DNA of 64,000 nt from NCBI RefSeq assembly GCF_963676685.1, contig NC_092344.1:45592830-45656829 (forward strand). The letters are read 5' to 3'. Source of the DNA: Mytilus edulis (lineage: Eukaryota; Mollusca; Bivalvia; Mytilida; Mytilidae). The notes under the pieces were generated by a model. It did not search any database. It was not told where the DNA came from and was given only the letters and a program-made list of their open reading frames with translations. How positions within the stretch are numbered: position 1 is the first letter of the stretch; every line of letters starts with the position of its first letter. Positions 22,546 to 32,635 of this stretch are shown piece after piece. The position numbers were made by a program, and so were the translations under genes.

Positions 22546-22710
22546 CTGTCGAAAATTAAATAACTAAGTATTTCACTCAATTCTTAAGGCACAATTTTAG
22601 ACATGTCACACTGTTCATACTGATTAATATATGTTTTTTTTAAATGTCGTCATGATCTCTTCATGTTTAGAATTAAAAACAAATATCGTGTGTTATTCTA
22701 TTTAATTCAG
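22355..22710 (-). repeat. Duplicated exon block, upstream copy
   Basis: Carries the in-frame version of the duplicated exon (22545-22447) and flanking intron. The two copies share the block ATCTCTTCATGTTTAGAATT and beyond. Confidence 0.85.
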
Positions 22711-22754
22711 GATTTTGATAGTGTTAAATGTTGTTTAGTCCATACATACTATAC

Positions 22755-22980
22755 AATGCTTTTGTTCAATATTTTTTTTTGATAAATAATGCCGTTAGTT
22801 TTCTCGTCTTAAGTGTTTCACATTGTCATTTCGGAGCCTTTTATAGCTGACTATGCGGTATGGGCTTTGCTCATTATTGAAGGCCGCGTACAGTGACGTA
22901 TGTTTGTTAATATCTGAGTCATGTTGGTCTCTTGTGGAAAGTTGTCTCGTTGTGAATCATACCATATCTTCTTTTTCATA
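22755..22980 (+). repeat. Retroelement tail repeat
   Basis: Carries GCCGTTAGTTTTCTCG, GACTATGCGGTATGGGC, TTGCTCATTATTGAAGG and AGTTGTCTCGTTGTGAATC. This is the reverse complement of the repeat that follows the RT remnant at 35.8-36.5 kb. Confidence 0.8.
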
Positions 22981-23480
22981 TTAGCTACTTTATGACTGTC
23001 ACTGAAATTTCGATATCTCAGAAAATAACTATAGACAACACAAATTTAATTTTGAATTATAACAATATGACCTCCTTAAAACATTTAATGCTATATAAGA
23101 ATAGAGAAAGGTTGGGTTTCTTTGTGTATTATGAAATTGAGTAACGTGGAGTTCATTGACAAACATGGATTTGTGTTCCCTAATAGTTTGGCCAAAAGCC
23201 CGAAAATCAAGAAATAAAATTAATGTGGCTTTAAATTGTCTTAAAAAAAATACTTATTCGAAGAATGACTGCAAAGTGGAGAATAAAATAACGCATATTC
23301 CGCAATATTAGAAACAAACTAATTCAAAAATTCATAAATACTCGGTATATGAAAAGTATGCTGCATACATATGCATGGAAGATATTGTAGCGAAAAATAT
23401 TGAAGGTACTAAACAAGGAACATTTTTGTATTTGCATACTTGCCATACAATAAGTTATTTTCTATTAAATGAAAACAAAA

Positions 23481-23686
23481 ATTAGCCTTACCTAATTGTC
23501 ATGCATTTTTCTGAAGCACAAAATATTTGTTGTAAAATCTATAAAAATCTTTGTACTTAAACAAGTCCCGACTGTGATGATGTACATGTTATGCCTTCTG
23601 ATGTAATTTATCAATATACATATTTATGTGTGGGTTTTTTTTTTTCAGTCTGTCAAATGCTTCGTAAGACTATAGGTAAGGCTAAT
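23481..23686. mobile_element. Possible 206-bp MITE
   Basis: ATTAGCCTTACCTA at the left end and TAGGTAAGGCTAAT at the right end form 14-bp perfect inverted termini. The interior is not palindromic. No clear target duplication was seen. Confidence 0.45.
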
Positions 23687-24287
23687 AAAAACAAAATAAC
23701 AAAAGTAACAATAAAAAAGAAACAATAAACAAAAGTAACAATAAACTGTAACTATTCTAGATCCTTTACCATCCACACTGTTTAAAGAAACGTCCTAAAA
23801 TACATGGGTATTTGATCAAAACATTTAAAATCATATATTACATGTATATCAGTATAATTAAAATAGAAAAAAGTGAATCCAATGGAAAAAAGACGGACGG
23901 CTATATTTATTGAATTATAAAGAAAAGGGAAATATGAACACTCATATCTACCGATAAAAGTATCAACTGTTAAATCCGATAGTGCAGTTATAAAGTTATT
24001 GACGGAAACTTTTGTTCATTTCGCGCAGAATTTTAGTATAAACGTGATATTGGAGGCAAAACATATATATGACATATGAAAATGTGGTATACGTGACTTT
24101 CATTTTGAGCAATGAATTGAAAGGATTGCACTTTTGATTGCACTTTTGGGATATGGGATATAGCTAATATACCCCCCCCCCCCCCCCCAAAAAAAAAAAA
24201 ACAAACAAACAAAACCAAACAAACAAAAACGAATTTAAACGCGCACACAACATTGAAACTTTGAAAAAAATAAAAATATCTACTTAC

Positions 24288-24323
24288 CACAATATCTGAC
24301 TCTACAGCTGCTTCATTTTCCAT
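24288..24323 (-). CDS. Candidate first exon of the zinc-finger gene
   Basis: ATG followed by MENEAAVESDIV and a consensus donor (GTG/GTAAGTA). It leaves phase 0, whereas the next recognised exon (22545) needs one carried base. Either an intermediate exon is missing or this is not part of the gene. Confidence 0.3.
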
Positions 24324-24589
24324 ATCTTTAACAGGTACATGTATATATCAAAAGGTTATGCATATTGTTGTCAGTTATAAATAGATATATATATAGGTAA
24401 ATTTGTCCTAGATATTAACCTGTAAGTTTCTTCATTTATTTAAATATGCGTTAATGTCATCGTTAAACCTGACATTTTCATTTTTAATACACAAAATACC
24501 ATTGAAATGCTGAAAGACACATTTATTATGTTTCAGTTACTATTATCCGATAAAGAAAATTACGATTACCAAAGAAGAAAAAAACCATA

Positions 24590-24827
24590 GAGTTACGATT
24601 ATCATACCGAATTTTTCAACGGCAATTTTCAAAGCGCTCAGACGATTCCAGTGCACCGTTACGATTTAAATATGATGTAATGGTATAGATAAACCTTGCA
24701 GCTGAGTAACTATTGACAAAAGCATGCTACATTTAAGAAAAATGAGTGTAAAGATTTTACCTATATCTACCGTCGCCATATTGGGATAATCGTAATTGCA
24801 GTTACTATTATCTCTTTAATACCAGTG
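24590..24827 (-). repeat. Right terminal inverted repeat
   Basis: Reverse complement of 12770-13007. The last base of the element is G24827, followed directly by LINE sequence TATTATGCAG. Inner GTTACTATTATC and GATTACC motifs echo those at the left end. Confidence 0.93.
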
Positions 24828-25510
24828 TATTATGCAGAGTTTTCAAATGAAAATAGCTGTCCATTAGAACAAATTGATACTAAAGTAGGATCTTTACAAT
24901 TTGCTGATGACCTTTTAATATTATCTGAAAGTAAAGAAGGCCTACAAAAAAGTCTGAACAACTTAGAAAAGTATTGTGAAAAATGGCAATTAACTTTAAA
25001 TATTAATAAAACTAAAACAATGATTCTGCAGCAAAATAATAAAAAAGTGGAAACATCTTTATCAAAATATAAAAATGAAAATTTGTCAAATGTCTCTGAG
25101 TATTCATTTCTTGGAATTCTTGTGAAATCAAATGGAAACTTATTGCATAGCTCTGTAGAGCTTGTAAATAAAGAAAGGAAAGTGATGTTTGCCATTAAAA
25201 CTTATACTGGTTCCTTAAATAATCTGCCAGTTAAAGTAGCTTGCAGTCTTTTTGATTTTATAGTTAAACCAATAGCCACTTATAATTCAGAAATTACTTA
25301 AATGGATACTTATGTTTCAAAATTAAGAGCAGAAAAACGTGCAAATATTTCCAAAACAAATATAGACCCCCTTAATTTAACTGATAAATCAAGTTTAGAA
25401 AAATTACATTTGTCTTTCTGTAAATATATCCTCGGAACAAGAAAATCTGCACCAAACATAGCTGTGAGAACAGAGCTAGGGAGATACCCACTAGAGATGC
25501 ATATAAAATG
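24828..25510 (+). mobile_element. LINE reverse transcriptase, 3' part
   Basis: Continues the LINE cut at 12769: FADDLLILSESKEGLQ (YADD-type active-site block), CEKWQLTLNINKTKTM, then the thumb/C-terminal region. An in-frame TAA at 25299-25301 is a single-base break. The frame continues through CKYILGTRKSAPN and RTELGRYPLEMH until the terminal repeat of the next element starts at 25511. The true 3' end of the LINE is not seen beyond that element. Confidence 0.88.
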
Positions 25511-25657
25511 TAATTTCTAAAAATATCTCGGTTCTCTCATTAATTTCTAAAAATATCTCTCTCTGTTTTCTCAATTTGTATTCTATTAATATCCCACCTG
25601 ACGTAGGCAGGAATTATTTATCGTATAAACTACAATTTAAATCTTTAAATTACCATT
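25511..25657. repeat. 147-bp direct repeat, left copy
   Basis: Identical by eye at every base to 31781-31927. It starts with a doubled TAATTTCTAAAAATATCTC and includes ATCCCACCTGACGTAGGC. It lies 960 bp past the recombinase stop. Confidence 0.93.
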
Positions 25658-26094
25658 TATACAATCATACTTTTCTAGTATCAGTGACTTGAAAAACGAC
25701 TAACCAAAGACAAATTACGACAACCCAAATGTTAAATCTATATGACTGTATATAAGCACACATGTTCTCTAAATGACAATCAGTAAAAGCTATTGTCTAT
25801 AGTTATTCCGATCCCTTCTTAACCTCGCATTATATCTAAAGACGACAAAACAACAAACATCATAATATAGCATAGTGGTATATATATTTATTATCTAGAC
25901 TAATAAAAAAACAAGCTATACTACTTCCATTATATAATTGCTAAAACTACATGACAACATATAAAAAATGTAACAATATAATCAATAAATGTATCTATGT
26001 TTTGGCTTTCTCTGGGGCTACTCACTTTATAAAAAATCTACCTGATCTAAACAATAATTTGAAACATTATTCTAAAAATAAACTATTAACTATA

Positions 26095-26238
26095 GGATGC
26101 GGTGGATACCTGCAACATTGTTTCGGCTGCGGTGGATACCAGCAGCGGGTTTTTCGGCTGCGGTGGATACCAGCAGCGGGGTTTCGGCTGCGGTGGATAC
26201 CAGCAGCGGGGTATCGGCTGCGGTGGATACCAGCAGCA
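26095..26238. repeat. 30-bp GC-rich tandem repeat, five units
   Basis: CGGTGGATACCAGCAGC recurs at 26100, 26130, 26161, 26191 and 26221. Each unit is an imperfect hairpin (GCTGC-GGT-GGAT-ACC-GCAGC). It stands out in AT-rich DNA, in the 3' region of the retrotransposon between the recombinase and the terminal repeat. The 25658-26094 and 26239-26616 flanks hold nothing else I can name. Confidence 0.9.
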
Positions 26239-26616
26239 CGATATGCAAAATAATCCCATGCTTACTTATACAATAATAATTGGAACTGATAGTTAAGAAT
26301 ATATACTATACTGATGTATAATTGACTTGGGGGTAAAAAATAATTTCCCCGAAATTAACATGGCCAAATTAAGCGAATTTAATACTATTAAATGAGTGAA
26401 AGCCCCCAAGATAGATACATCATTTATTGCGATTTAATATTATTTTTTTTTTTTTATTTAGTTATTTAATCTAACCTAAATTTATTAAAATATGGAATTA
26501 AAATGGTTTTTTTCCACTCAAATGTCACATAATGTTACAAAAATTACATGTGTGTAAAACTACAAAAAAAAGAAACAATAATAATCTCTCTGCAGCTTTA
26601 AACTACAACAAATGAA

Positions 26617-27624
26617 CTAGTTATGAAAACACATATCGTGCTGAGCTCTTTTCAATACTTTGGCATCAGTTCGTATGTATCGTATGTAGCAGTCTGATGA
26701 CCACCTGCCTAATGTTTGAATTATATGATCCTCGACACCACATGCTGCTGCGGATGTAGCTGCTCCTATACGAAAGGAGTGACCACAAAACTTAACAGTA
26801 TTATAGCCAAGTGTGTCCAATAGTTGTCTCAATGAAGAAATAAATGTTTCCCTGCTTAACGGCGATGATTGAAATTCATCCTCGACAAAAAGTGGAGATT
26901 TTGGTAAAGCGCCATTGTTATATCTTATAGACAGATACTTATTCATTGTATCCACTGGTTTAAATGTGTCATTTTCATAAATAGTAATATTCACCCCTTG
27001 ACGAAAGGGATCACGCTTAGATGATCGCAGGCGAAAAATGAAAAACTGTTTCGTCGGATCCACAGTGATATCTTGCAAAAGTACTGTAGATGAATTATCA
27101 TTATAAGACCGACAGGTAAATTCTCCACACCTAAGAAAACCGAAAAATGCCATTTTAAAAGCACACTGAAACATGAGGTCTAGCACTGGTGAAAATATTC
27201 CTTTCGATAATAAAGCACAAAGCTTATTCAAAATTGATGATGTAATTGGCAATCTTTCTTGAACAACATTGTTCTGAGATTTTTTAATACCCCGGAGAAT
27301 AACTGGTAATCTGATAGCATTTGCCATAGGATCATATCCTAAAAATCTTATATAATAATGACGTACTCCGGCAAGATAGAGTTTAATAGTCTGGTGTTTC
27401 AGATTAAGTGCTTTTTGACAATAAGTTACGAAATAGACTAGAAGATCTTCTTTTACATAAGGAAGATTAACTTCGGAGCACGGTTGACCATTCATGACCA
27501 GGAAAGTTCTGAAACATTTAAAAGCGGATTTATATGTCAATCTAGTGCTTTCGCTCAAAGACGCATCCCATAATTCGTCTATCTTAATATTCAAACCATC
27601 ATCAGCTCTGAGGGATGCAGACAA
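26617..27624 (-). CDS. Tyrosine recombinase (integrase) of the retrotransposon
   Basis: Intact 335-residue frame. The N-terminal half is a helical SAM-like DNA-binding part (STRLTYKSAFKCFRTFL; YLAGVRHYYIRFLG). The catalytic part shows the Arg of FFGFLRCGEFT, the HxxR box GHSFRIGAATSAAACG, and LGRWSSDCYIRYIR, which supplies the W/H position and the tyrosine nucleophile. It would integrate the circular DNA copy without making a target duplication. It overlaps the RNase H frame by 34 bp, as is usual in these elements. The ATG may not be the true start, because translation of these overlapping frames is not understood here. This is the best preserved gene of the element. Confidence 0.92.
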   Translation of the reverse strand: MSASLRADDGLNIKIDELWDASLSESTRLTYKSAFKCFRTFLVMNGQPCSEVNLPYVKEDLLVYFVTYCQKALNLKHQTIKLYLAGVRHYYIRFLGYDPMANAIRLPVILRGIKKSQNNVVQERLPITSSILNKLCALLSKGIFSPVLDLMFQCAFKMAFFGFLRCGEFTCRSYNDNSSTVLLQDITVDPTKQFFIFRLRSSKRDPFRQGVNITIYENDTFKPVDTMNKYLSIRYNNGALPKSPLFVEDEFQSSPLSRETFISSLRQLLDTLGYNTVKFCGHSFRIGAATSAAACGVEDHIIQTLGRWSSDCYIRYIRTDAKVLKRAQHDMCFHN

Positions 27625-29330
27625 GGAGTTGGTATCGCGTTTGCATGTGGTGCTAAGGCTCTGAACTTCATCATCTGGTAACGAGAAAGAGAATCAGCTA
27701 TACAGTTTTTTATACCAGGAATGTGTTTGGCATGCACTACAAAATTATTAATTGCTGAATGATAAGTGAGCTTTCTCATTAACTTCATCAAGCTTTGAAT
27801 CTTAGATCTACCCTTTTTTATAATATCAACAGTAGCTAAATTGTCACAATTGAATAATATACGTTTTCTTTTCCATCTATCTCCCCACAGTACGCATGCC
27901 ATTACAATGGGATACAATTCAAAAAACGCCATAGATGTTTGCTCACAAGACAATAGTTCATAAGGAAAGTCACCTTGAAACCATTCATTTTGATAAAAAA
28001 CCTCCAAATGAGGAATGTGTAGCATCAGTAAACAAGTGAAAGTCCGCAGCATTCGTTATATTATCATTTAAAAAGAAGGAAGCACCATTCCAATCTTTTA
28101 AAAATTTTGACCACATAACAAGGTCAGGTTTACAACTTTTTAAGTGCACATGGTGATGCAACTTTTTAACAGTAGTAGACAGTTTAATTAAGTGTGAAAC
28201 AAATGATCTACCTGGCACTATAACTCTGCACGCAAAATTTAAATGCCCTAGTAAACTTAATAACTCTCTTTTTGTGCACGAATTGCGCTTACTGAAATAT
28301 TCTATAATTTCTTGAATTCGTAAAACCTTTTCTAAAGGGAGATAAGCCTCCATATTAATAGTATCTAAAAATATCCCTAAATATTCTAACTTATGACATG
28401 GTCCTTCAGTTTTCTTAAATGAAAGTGGCACACCTAATGACTTAAAACTATCTAAAAAAGTATTCATAGTTTGTTGAGCATTGTCTTGTTCTGGTACAAT
28501 AACTAGAAAATCATCTAGAACAAGTGTAAAATGTGCTCTATATTGTAATTGTTCTGAGCAAACCAACAAATTGCTTGTGAAAGAGTGTCAAAGATTTTTG
28601 GGCTAGACCTGCACCCAAACACCAATTTATTAAAAAAGTAATATCTGTCATCCCATTTGATTCCATGAAACGGCCATAACATTGGCGACAGGGGCATAAC
28701 CTTGAAGGCGTCGGCTATATCGGTTTTTAAAAGCCAAGATTTAAAACCTAGGCTTTTGATAGTTCTGAAACATATTTCTCGTTTTCTCGTTTCTCGTTTT
28801 GTTAATATAGATTAGACCGTTGGTTTTCCCGTTTGAATGGTTTTACACTAGTAATTTTGGGGCCCTTTATAGCTTGTTGTTCGGTGTGAGCTAAGGCTCC
28901 GTGTTGAAGGCCGTACTTTAACCTATAATGGTTTACTTTTTAAATTGTTATTTGTATGAAGAGTTGTCTCATTGGCACTCACACCACATCTTCCTATATC
29001 TATATGCAAAGAAAATTCATTTTTATCGATAAGTTCGTTTATAAACTAGGATTGTTTTGGATCCTCATGAGGTACTGACAAGTCTACGATCAAACGCTTC
29101 TTTTTATTGTATTTACCTTCTGCCACACCGATAGGGTTAATGCGGTAATGTGTAAATGGAATGAAATCAAATGGTCCTTCCAAATAGCCCTTTTCTAACT
29201 CCGTCTCTATTAATTTTAAAACGTGTGTTGGTTGAGATAACGCTGATCTTAAGTTTTTGCACTCAATAGACTTAGATGGTAATGTTGTAATACCTGTGGA
29301 AAAACTTCTTTATTTAGATGATTTTCTAAT
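27591..29330 (-). pseudogene. Reverse transcriptase-RNase H, broken
   Basis: RT begins near 29.3 kb (FTHYRINPIGVAEGKYNKK, then RLIVDLSVPHEDP) and is interrupted by an inserted repeat. It resumes at 28.76 kb with WLLKTDIADAFKVMPLSP (first catalytic Asp), NKLVFGCRSSPKIF and the LDDFLVI active site, which falls at a frameshift near 28.54 kb. RNase H follows: LFTDATHSSFGGF, then a second frameshift near 28.03 kb, AFFELYPIV (Glu), LFNCDNLATV (Asp) and KNCIADSLSR (Asp). All the catalytic residues are still visible, but three interruptions make the protein non-functional. The LDDF in place of YxDD is typical of the DIRS group. Confidence 0.88.
28765..29008 (+). repeat. Retroelement tail repeat inserted in the RT
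   Basis: The plus strand carries GTTGGTTTTCCCGTTTGAA, CTCCGTGTTGAAGGCCGTAC and GTTGTCTCATTGGCACTCAC, the same family as 35835-36545 and 32636-32815. It splits the RT between NELIDKNEFSLHI and RTIKSLGFKSW, which shows that the tail family moved after the retrotransposon landed. Confidence 0.85.
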
Positions 29331-29394
29331 TCATGAACTAAATTACTAATCACAATGGGTGTTGATACTCCTAAACTTAGGGAAACTTGATCGT

Positions 29395-31336
29395 TTACAT
29401 TCTTCTCTGCATATTGGACCCGATTTTGTTGGGTCCTAGTGCCTCGTTTTTTGAACTCGTACAGACTGTTTTAGGGTGCTCTCCATTACAACTTAGACAA
29501 ATATGTGAATTTCTACAATGAGGTCTAAAACAACCTGTTTTCCCGTTGAAATTATTACAGATTTCCTTTCCTCCATGGTAAGAACGCTCCCTGCCGTGTA
29601 TGTCTTGATCTGACCTGTATGACCCTGTCGTATTCCTATTGCTATTGTTTGACTGATTACAATAACTACTTGAGTGAAAAGTGCTACCGCAAATGCTACA
29701 TGTGTTAGGTTTAATGTTCGCAAAAATATTGCAAAATAAAGTGTTATTTCTGATGGACCAGTCAACAGGAATATTGTTTTGCCTTAAAATGAGCTGCCGC
29801 ATCAGCAGAAAACCGTTTATGGTACTCGTAAAATCCCTTACCCGAATACCTGGTGGCCATATCAACCAAATCACGTTCATAAAGATCAAGCTCACTCCTA
29901 CGATGAGAAAATGTTGTACACATTATGTTCTTATAAATCCCAAAAGCCTGAATAAATTCGCCCAGAGACAATGATCTTGAACTCCTAGGGTCAGATTTAT
30001 TGTTTTTGTCTTCACTCAAGCTTAACTCGTGTGTTCCTGAACCAGAATAGTATGGTATCAGTAAAGATGTTAGATTAATGTCCATACCTGATATAATATT
30101 CTTTCGTAACTGGGGAAATTGTTTCCACAAACGGTAGAGTTTCTGCAGAATAGCCGTGTGCTGTTCTCACCATGTTGCCTGAATTTCCCATATTTAAAAG
30201 CTGTTCCTCGCTTCCTCCGGCTGCGTTCGGTGCAGTTCGTGTGTTTTGTAATGCATTGTATGCGGACTGTAAATTGAAATTTGACCACGATTGACCTGAA
30301 TTTTTTTAAGTATGATTGATGATATTGGATGCACTATCCACCGGAGCGGAGACATATGCATTTGGTGTTTCTGCGATTCTACTAATACTGGTAGTTTCAT
30401 TTCTGGCTTGAAGTAATAAATTAACCTTTCCTGTTAAGCCGGAAACATTCTGTTGTAGGGATTGTACAGTCGATGATAATTTTGATACAATTCCAATCAA
30501 AACACGATTATCGTTACTGGGCGTGTTTTCATTATTGTTTGTGTTTGGTGCATCCTGGGATCGCGGATCCCCATCTACACGTGCGTTTTGTTGTGGCAAT
30601 GCATGATGGTATACCTCACTACCATTTAAGGGTTCCTCACTACGTGTGTGACTGTCTTCGCCTCGTGCTTCCTCTCCACGTGCGTTTGTTGTGTTTGATG
30701 TGATACTATCGGAATTTTCGTATCGTTTCAAAATACGTACCAATGTCAAACGTTTTGCATTTATAGGAAAAGCGATATTCTTTCTTTCTAACTCTGCTTT
30801 TGGTCCGAGTACACAGTTATCGTCCTTTGATTTTCGTTGTCCACGAATATAGTCCTTAGTGTGGACAGTGTGTTACTTGCCAATTTTTGTTATACCCCTT
30901 CCAAATTAATTTCTCCATGTTTTATGCCTCATATAGCAAGTTGGGGGGTGAAATGACACTGTAAAACAATTTGGTTCATAAATATTAATGTAAAGTAGTG
31001 ATTAGGTCCAGCTGAAAAAGGTCAAAAATTAGCACTTCGGAAGCTGTCAAAAGATTTCAAGACCCCCTTAACATAAGATTGTCCATATTTTGAGTTAGAG
31101 CTGATGAAGTTTTCTATAATTTTGATATAATTTGTCCCAAAAGTAGTACAACACACTGTAAAAATATTATTGAGAAAGCGCAGGTGGGATTTTTTTAATT
31201 TTCATTTATTGTCTAAAAGAAATGCACTACGAAATAACTGTGTACTCGGACCTTTTAGTCTAGCAATTGTCCAATTTTCAAGTAATGTAGGATTATAGAC
31301 TGCGTTATTGTTTTTCTTTTTCCTAATCGGACCCAT
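29395..31336 (-). pseudogene. Gag-like ORF1 with SAP-like start and zinc motifs, broken
   Basis: The ATG at 31336 starts MGPIRKKKNNNAVYNP, then NWTIARLK. The matching second half (AELERKNIAFPINAKRLTLV) lies beyond a 451-bp insertion. Together they look like a SAP-type DNA-binding motif (inference). A low-complexity region rich in Asn, Ser and Glu follows, then a coiled-coil-like stretch (VSKLSSTVQSLQQNVSGL). A TAA stop near 30.30 kb and frameshifts near 30.11 and 29.79 kb break the frame. The C-terminus has CSICGSTFHSSSYC and a second Cys/His cluster, CLSCNGEHPKTVC, as in many metazoan DIRS/Ngaro ORF1 proteins, where they are thought to bind RNA. Confidence 0.75.
30802..31252. mobile_element. 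451-bp MITE inside the gag SAP-like motif
   Basis: The 19-bp perfect terminal inverted repeats start GGTCCGAGTACACAG (30802-30820 and 31234-31252). TTTT flanks both sides (30798-30801; 31253-31256). Removing the element plus one TTTT would restore an uninterrupted gag frame across the site, which fixes the boundaries. It has no coding capacity. Confidence 0.9.
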
Positions 31337-31780
31337 TGCGTCCGTGCATGTGTATAAATGTAATGTCAAATGCAATATAGGTGAATAAATAAATAAACAG
31401 ACCTCAGATCTATGAATAATAAAACTCCAAATCAAATATAAAATAGAACATATCGTATGAATGTAAACTTCTCGCCGTACAAACACCTCAACAAACACGT
31501 GTATTGTTCAAAGTTTATTCCATGCTCCTTTTCCTGATATATTTTATCACACGGGATAACTTATTTGAGTTCATATAAAGTCTGAATAATCCAACACTTA
31601 AAGTTTATGCACAGCAGTTTAAATACTGAAACAACTATTTTGTAATAATAACTTTTTGTAAAAACAAAATTAAAATATGCTACGATGAACTGGCAGCTTA
31701 AAACGAGCTTATTAATACTTTACTTATATCTCCTATCTGATTGGCTAACCAATCTTCTAAAATTATCTCAGTTCTCTCAG

Positions 31781-31927
31781 TAATTTCTAAAAATATCTCG
31801 GTTCTCTCATTAATTTCTAAAAATATCTCTCTCTGTTTTCTCAATTTGTATTCTATTAATATCCCACCTGACGTAGGCAGGAATTATTTATCGTATAAAC
31901 TACAATTTAAATCTTTAAATTACCATT
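31781..31927. repeat. 147-bp direct repeat, right copy
   Basis: Identical to 25511-25657. On its inner side a related, diverged unit (AATTATCTCAGTTCTCTCAG) adjoins, so the motif was already locally repeated. It is 445 bp upstream of the gag start in the element's orientation. Confidence 0.93.
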
Positions 31928-32089
31928 CAAGAAAAAAGACTGAAAGATTTCGAAATCTTTAAAATATAATTTCATACGGCTTTAAAGAAAAGAAATTGAT
32001 TCACAAATAATTCATAATATATCTGATTCAAGCAGAAAGATGAAAAAAATCTTTAAATAACAGAAATTATAGAGAACGGCAAATCAAAA

Positions 32090-32290
32090 CAACAGTCATT
32101 TAACAATAACCTTTCATCCGAAATGACAATGTAAAACAATTCAAACGAGAAAACTGATTTATGAACCAAAAAAAGAACGAAAAACAAATACGTAACACAT
32201 AAACAAACGACAACCACTGAAATACAGGCTCCTGACTTGGGACAGGCACATACATACAGAATGTGGCGGGGTTCACTTTATCAGTACTAA
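32090..32290 (-). repeat. Retroelement tail repeat fragment
   Basis: Shares AAATGACAATGTAAAACAAT, AAACGACAACCACTGAAAT and CTGACTTGGGACAGGCAC with 35970-36125. Confidence 0.8.
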
Positions 32291-32635
32291 CAGTTTTATA
32301 GTTCATAAAAAATACATGTGTTTTGGGTTGACACCCTAGGATACTATTATTGATTGTAGTTTATCTTGTATATATTGGGACCACATACAATTTTGTCAAG
32401 TAAGTGTTTTAGACATTAAAATAGGTAGAGAAACGTGTGGTTTTTTTTTATATATATTATACGGATTCTCCATCTTGCAGTCTATACTTATACTTTGGCA
32501 TTGCATTAGGTCATGATTTACCCAGATTGCGTATGACGTCTTTACAGTGAATCCAGATTCTTAAAGTTAATTTTGTAATCTGTTGATTACATCATCTATC
32601 CAACTGATTTCATGTTGTAGTATGAATCCATATAA

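Larger units (their letters stand above)
22981..24589. other. 5' part of the zinc-finger gene locus, mostly unassigned
   Basis: Contains a small element with inverted ends (23481-23686), a poly-C/poly-A tract (24172-24208) and a candidate first exon on the minus strand (24323-24288). Otherwise AT-rich with nothing recognised. Confidence 0.4.
12770..24827 (+). mobile_element. 12-kb DNA transposon with long TIRs and two facing genes
   Basis: Bounded by near-identical 238-bp inverted repeats beginning CACTGGTATTAAAGAG. It interrupts one LINE frame: RT motif GVKQGDS lies just left of it and FADD just right. Inside are a plus-strand gene (13494-19136) with a transposase-like region and a YqaJ-type nuclease, and a minus-strand C2H2 zinc-finger gene (19512-22545). 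Also inside are a SINE, several dispersed repeats and a 160-bp palindrome. The 3 bp flanking each side are GAT and TAT, so there is at best a 3-bp target duplication with one change. The superfamily is not assigned: CACTG ends and YqaJ cargo are seen in several eukaryotic cut-and-paste groups. Confidence 0.88.
25511..31927 (-). mobile_element. Tyrosine-recombinase (DIRS/Ngaro-type) retrotransposon
   Basis: Minus-strand order: gag-like (31336-29395), RT and RNase H (29330-27591), tyrosine recombinase (27624-26617). This layout defines the YR retrotransposon order. Identical 147-bp direct repeats bound it at 25511-25657 and 31781-31927. Direct rather than inverted ends favour the Ngaro/PAT type over DIRS1 itself, but I did not find the second repeat class those need. 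The left end abuts LINE coding sequence. Two later insertions (30802-31252; about 28765-29008) and several frameshifts show it is old; the recombinase frame has survived intact. Confidence 0.85.

Noticed and set aside
23498..23516. 19-bp micro-exon between AG and GT on the minus strand
   Set aside because: It would give the needed phase change but contains an in-frame TGA, and it lies inside the small inverted-end element.
26102..26253. Gly/Cys-rich frames (CGGYQQR repeats)
   Set aside because: Translation of the 30-bp tandem repeat; no start, splice or family support.
30753..30870. In-frame extension of the gag upstream of 30802 (DYIRGQRK...) as its natural N-terminus
   Set aside because: It lies inside the 451-bp MITE; the real start is beyond the insertion at 31336.
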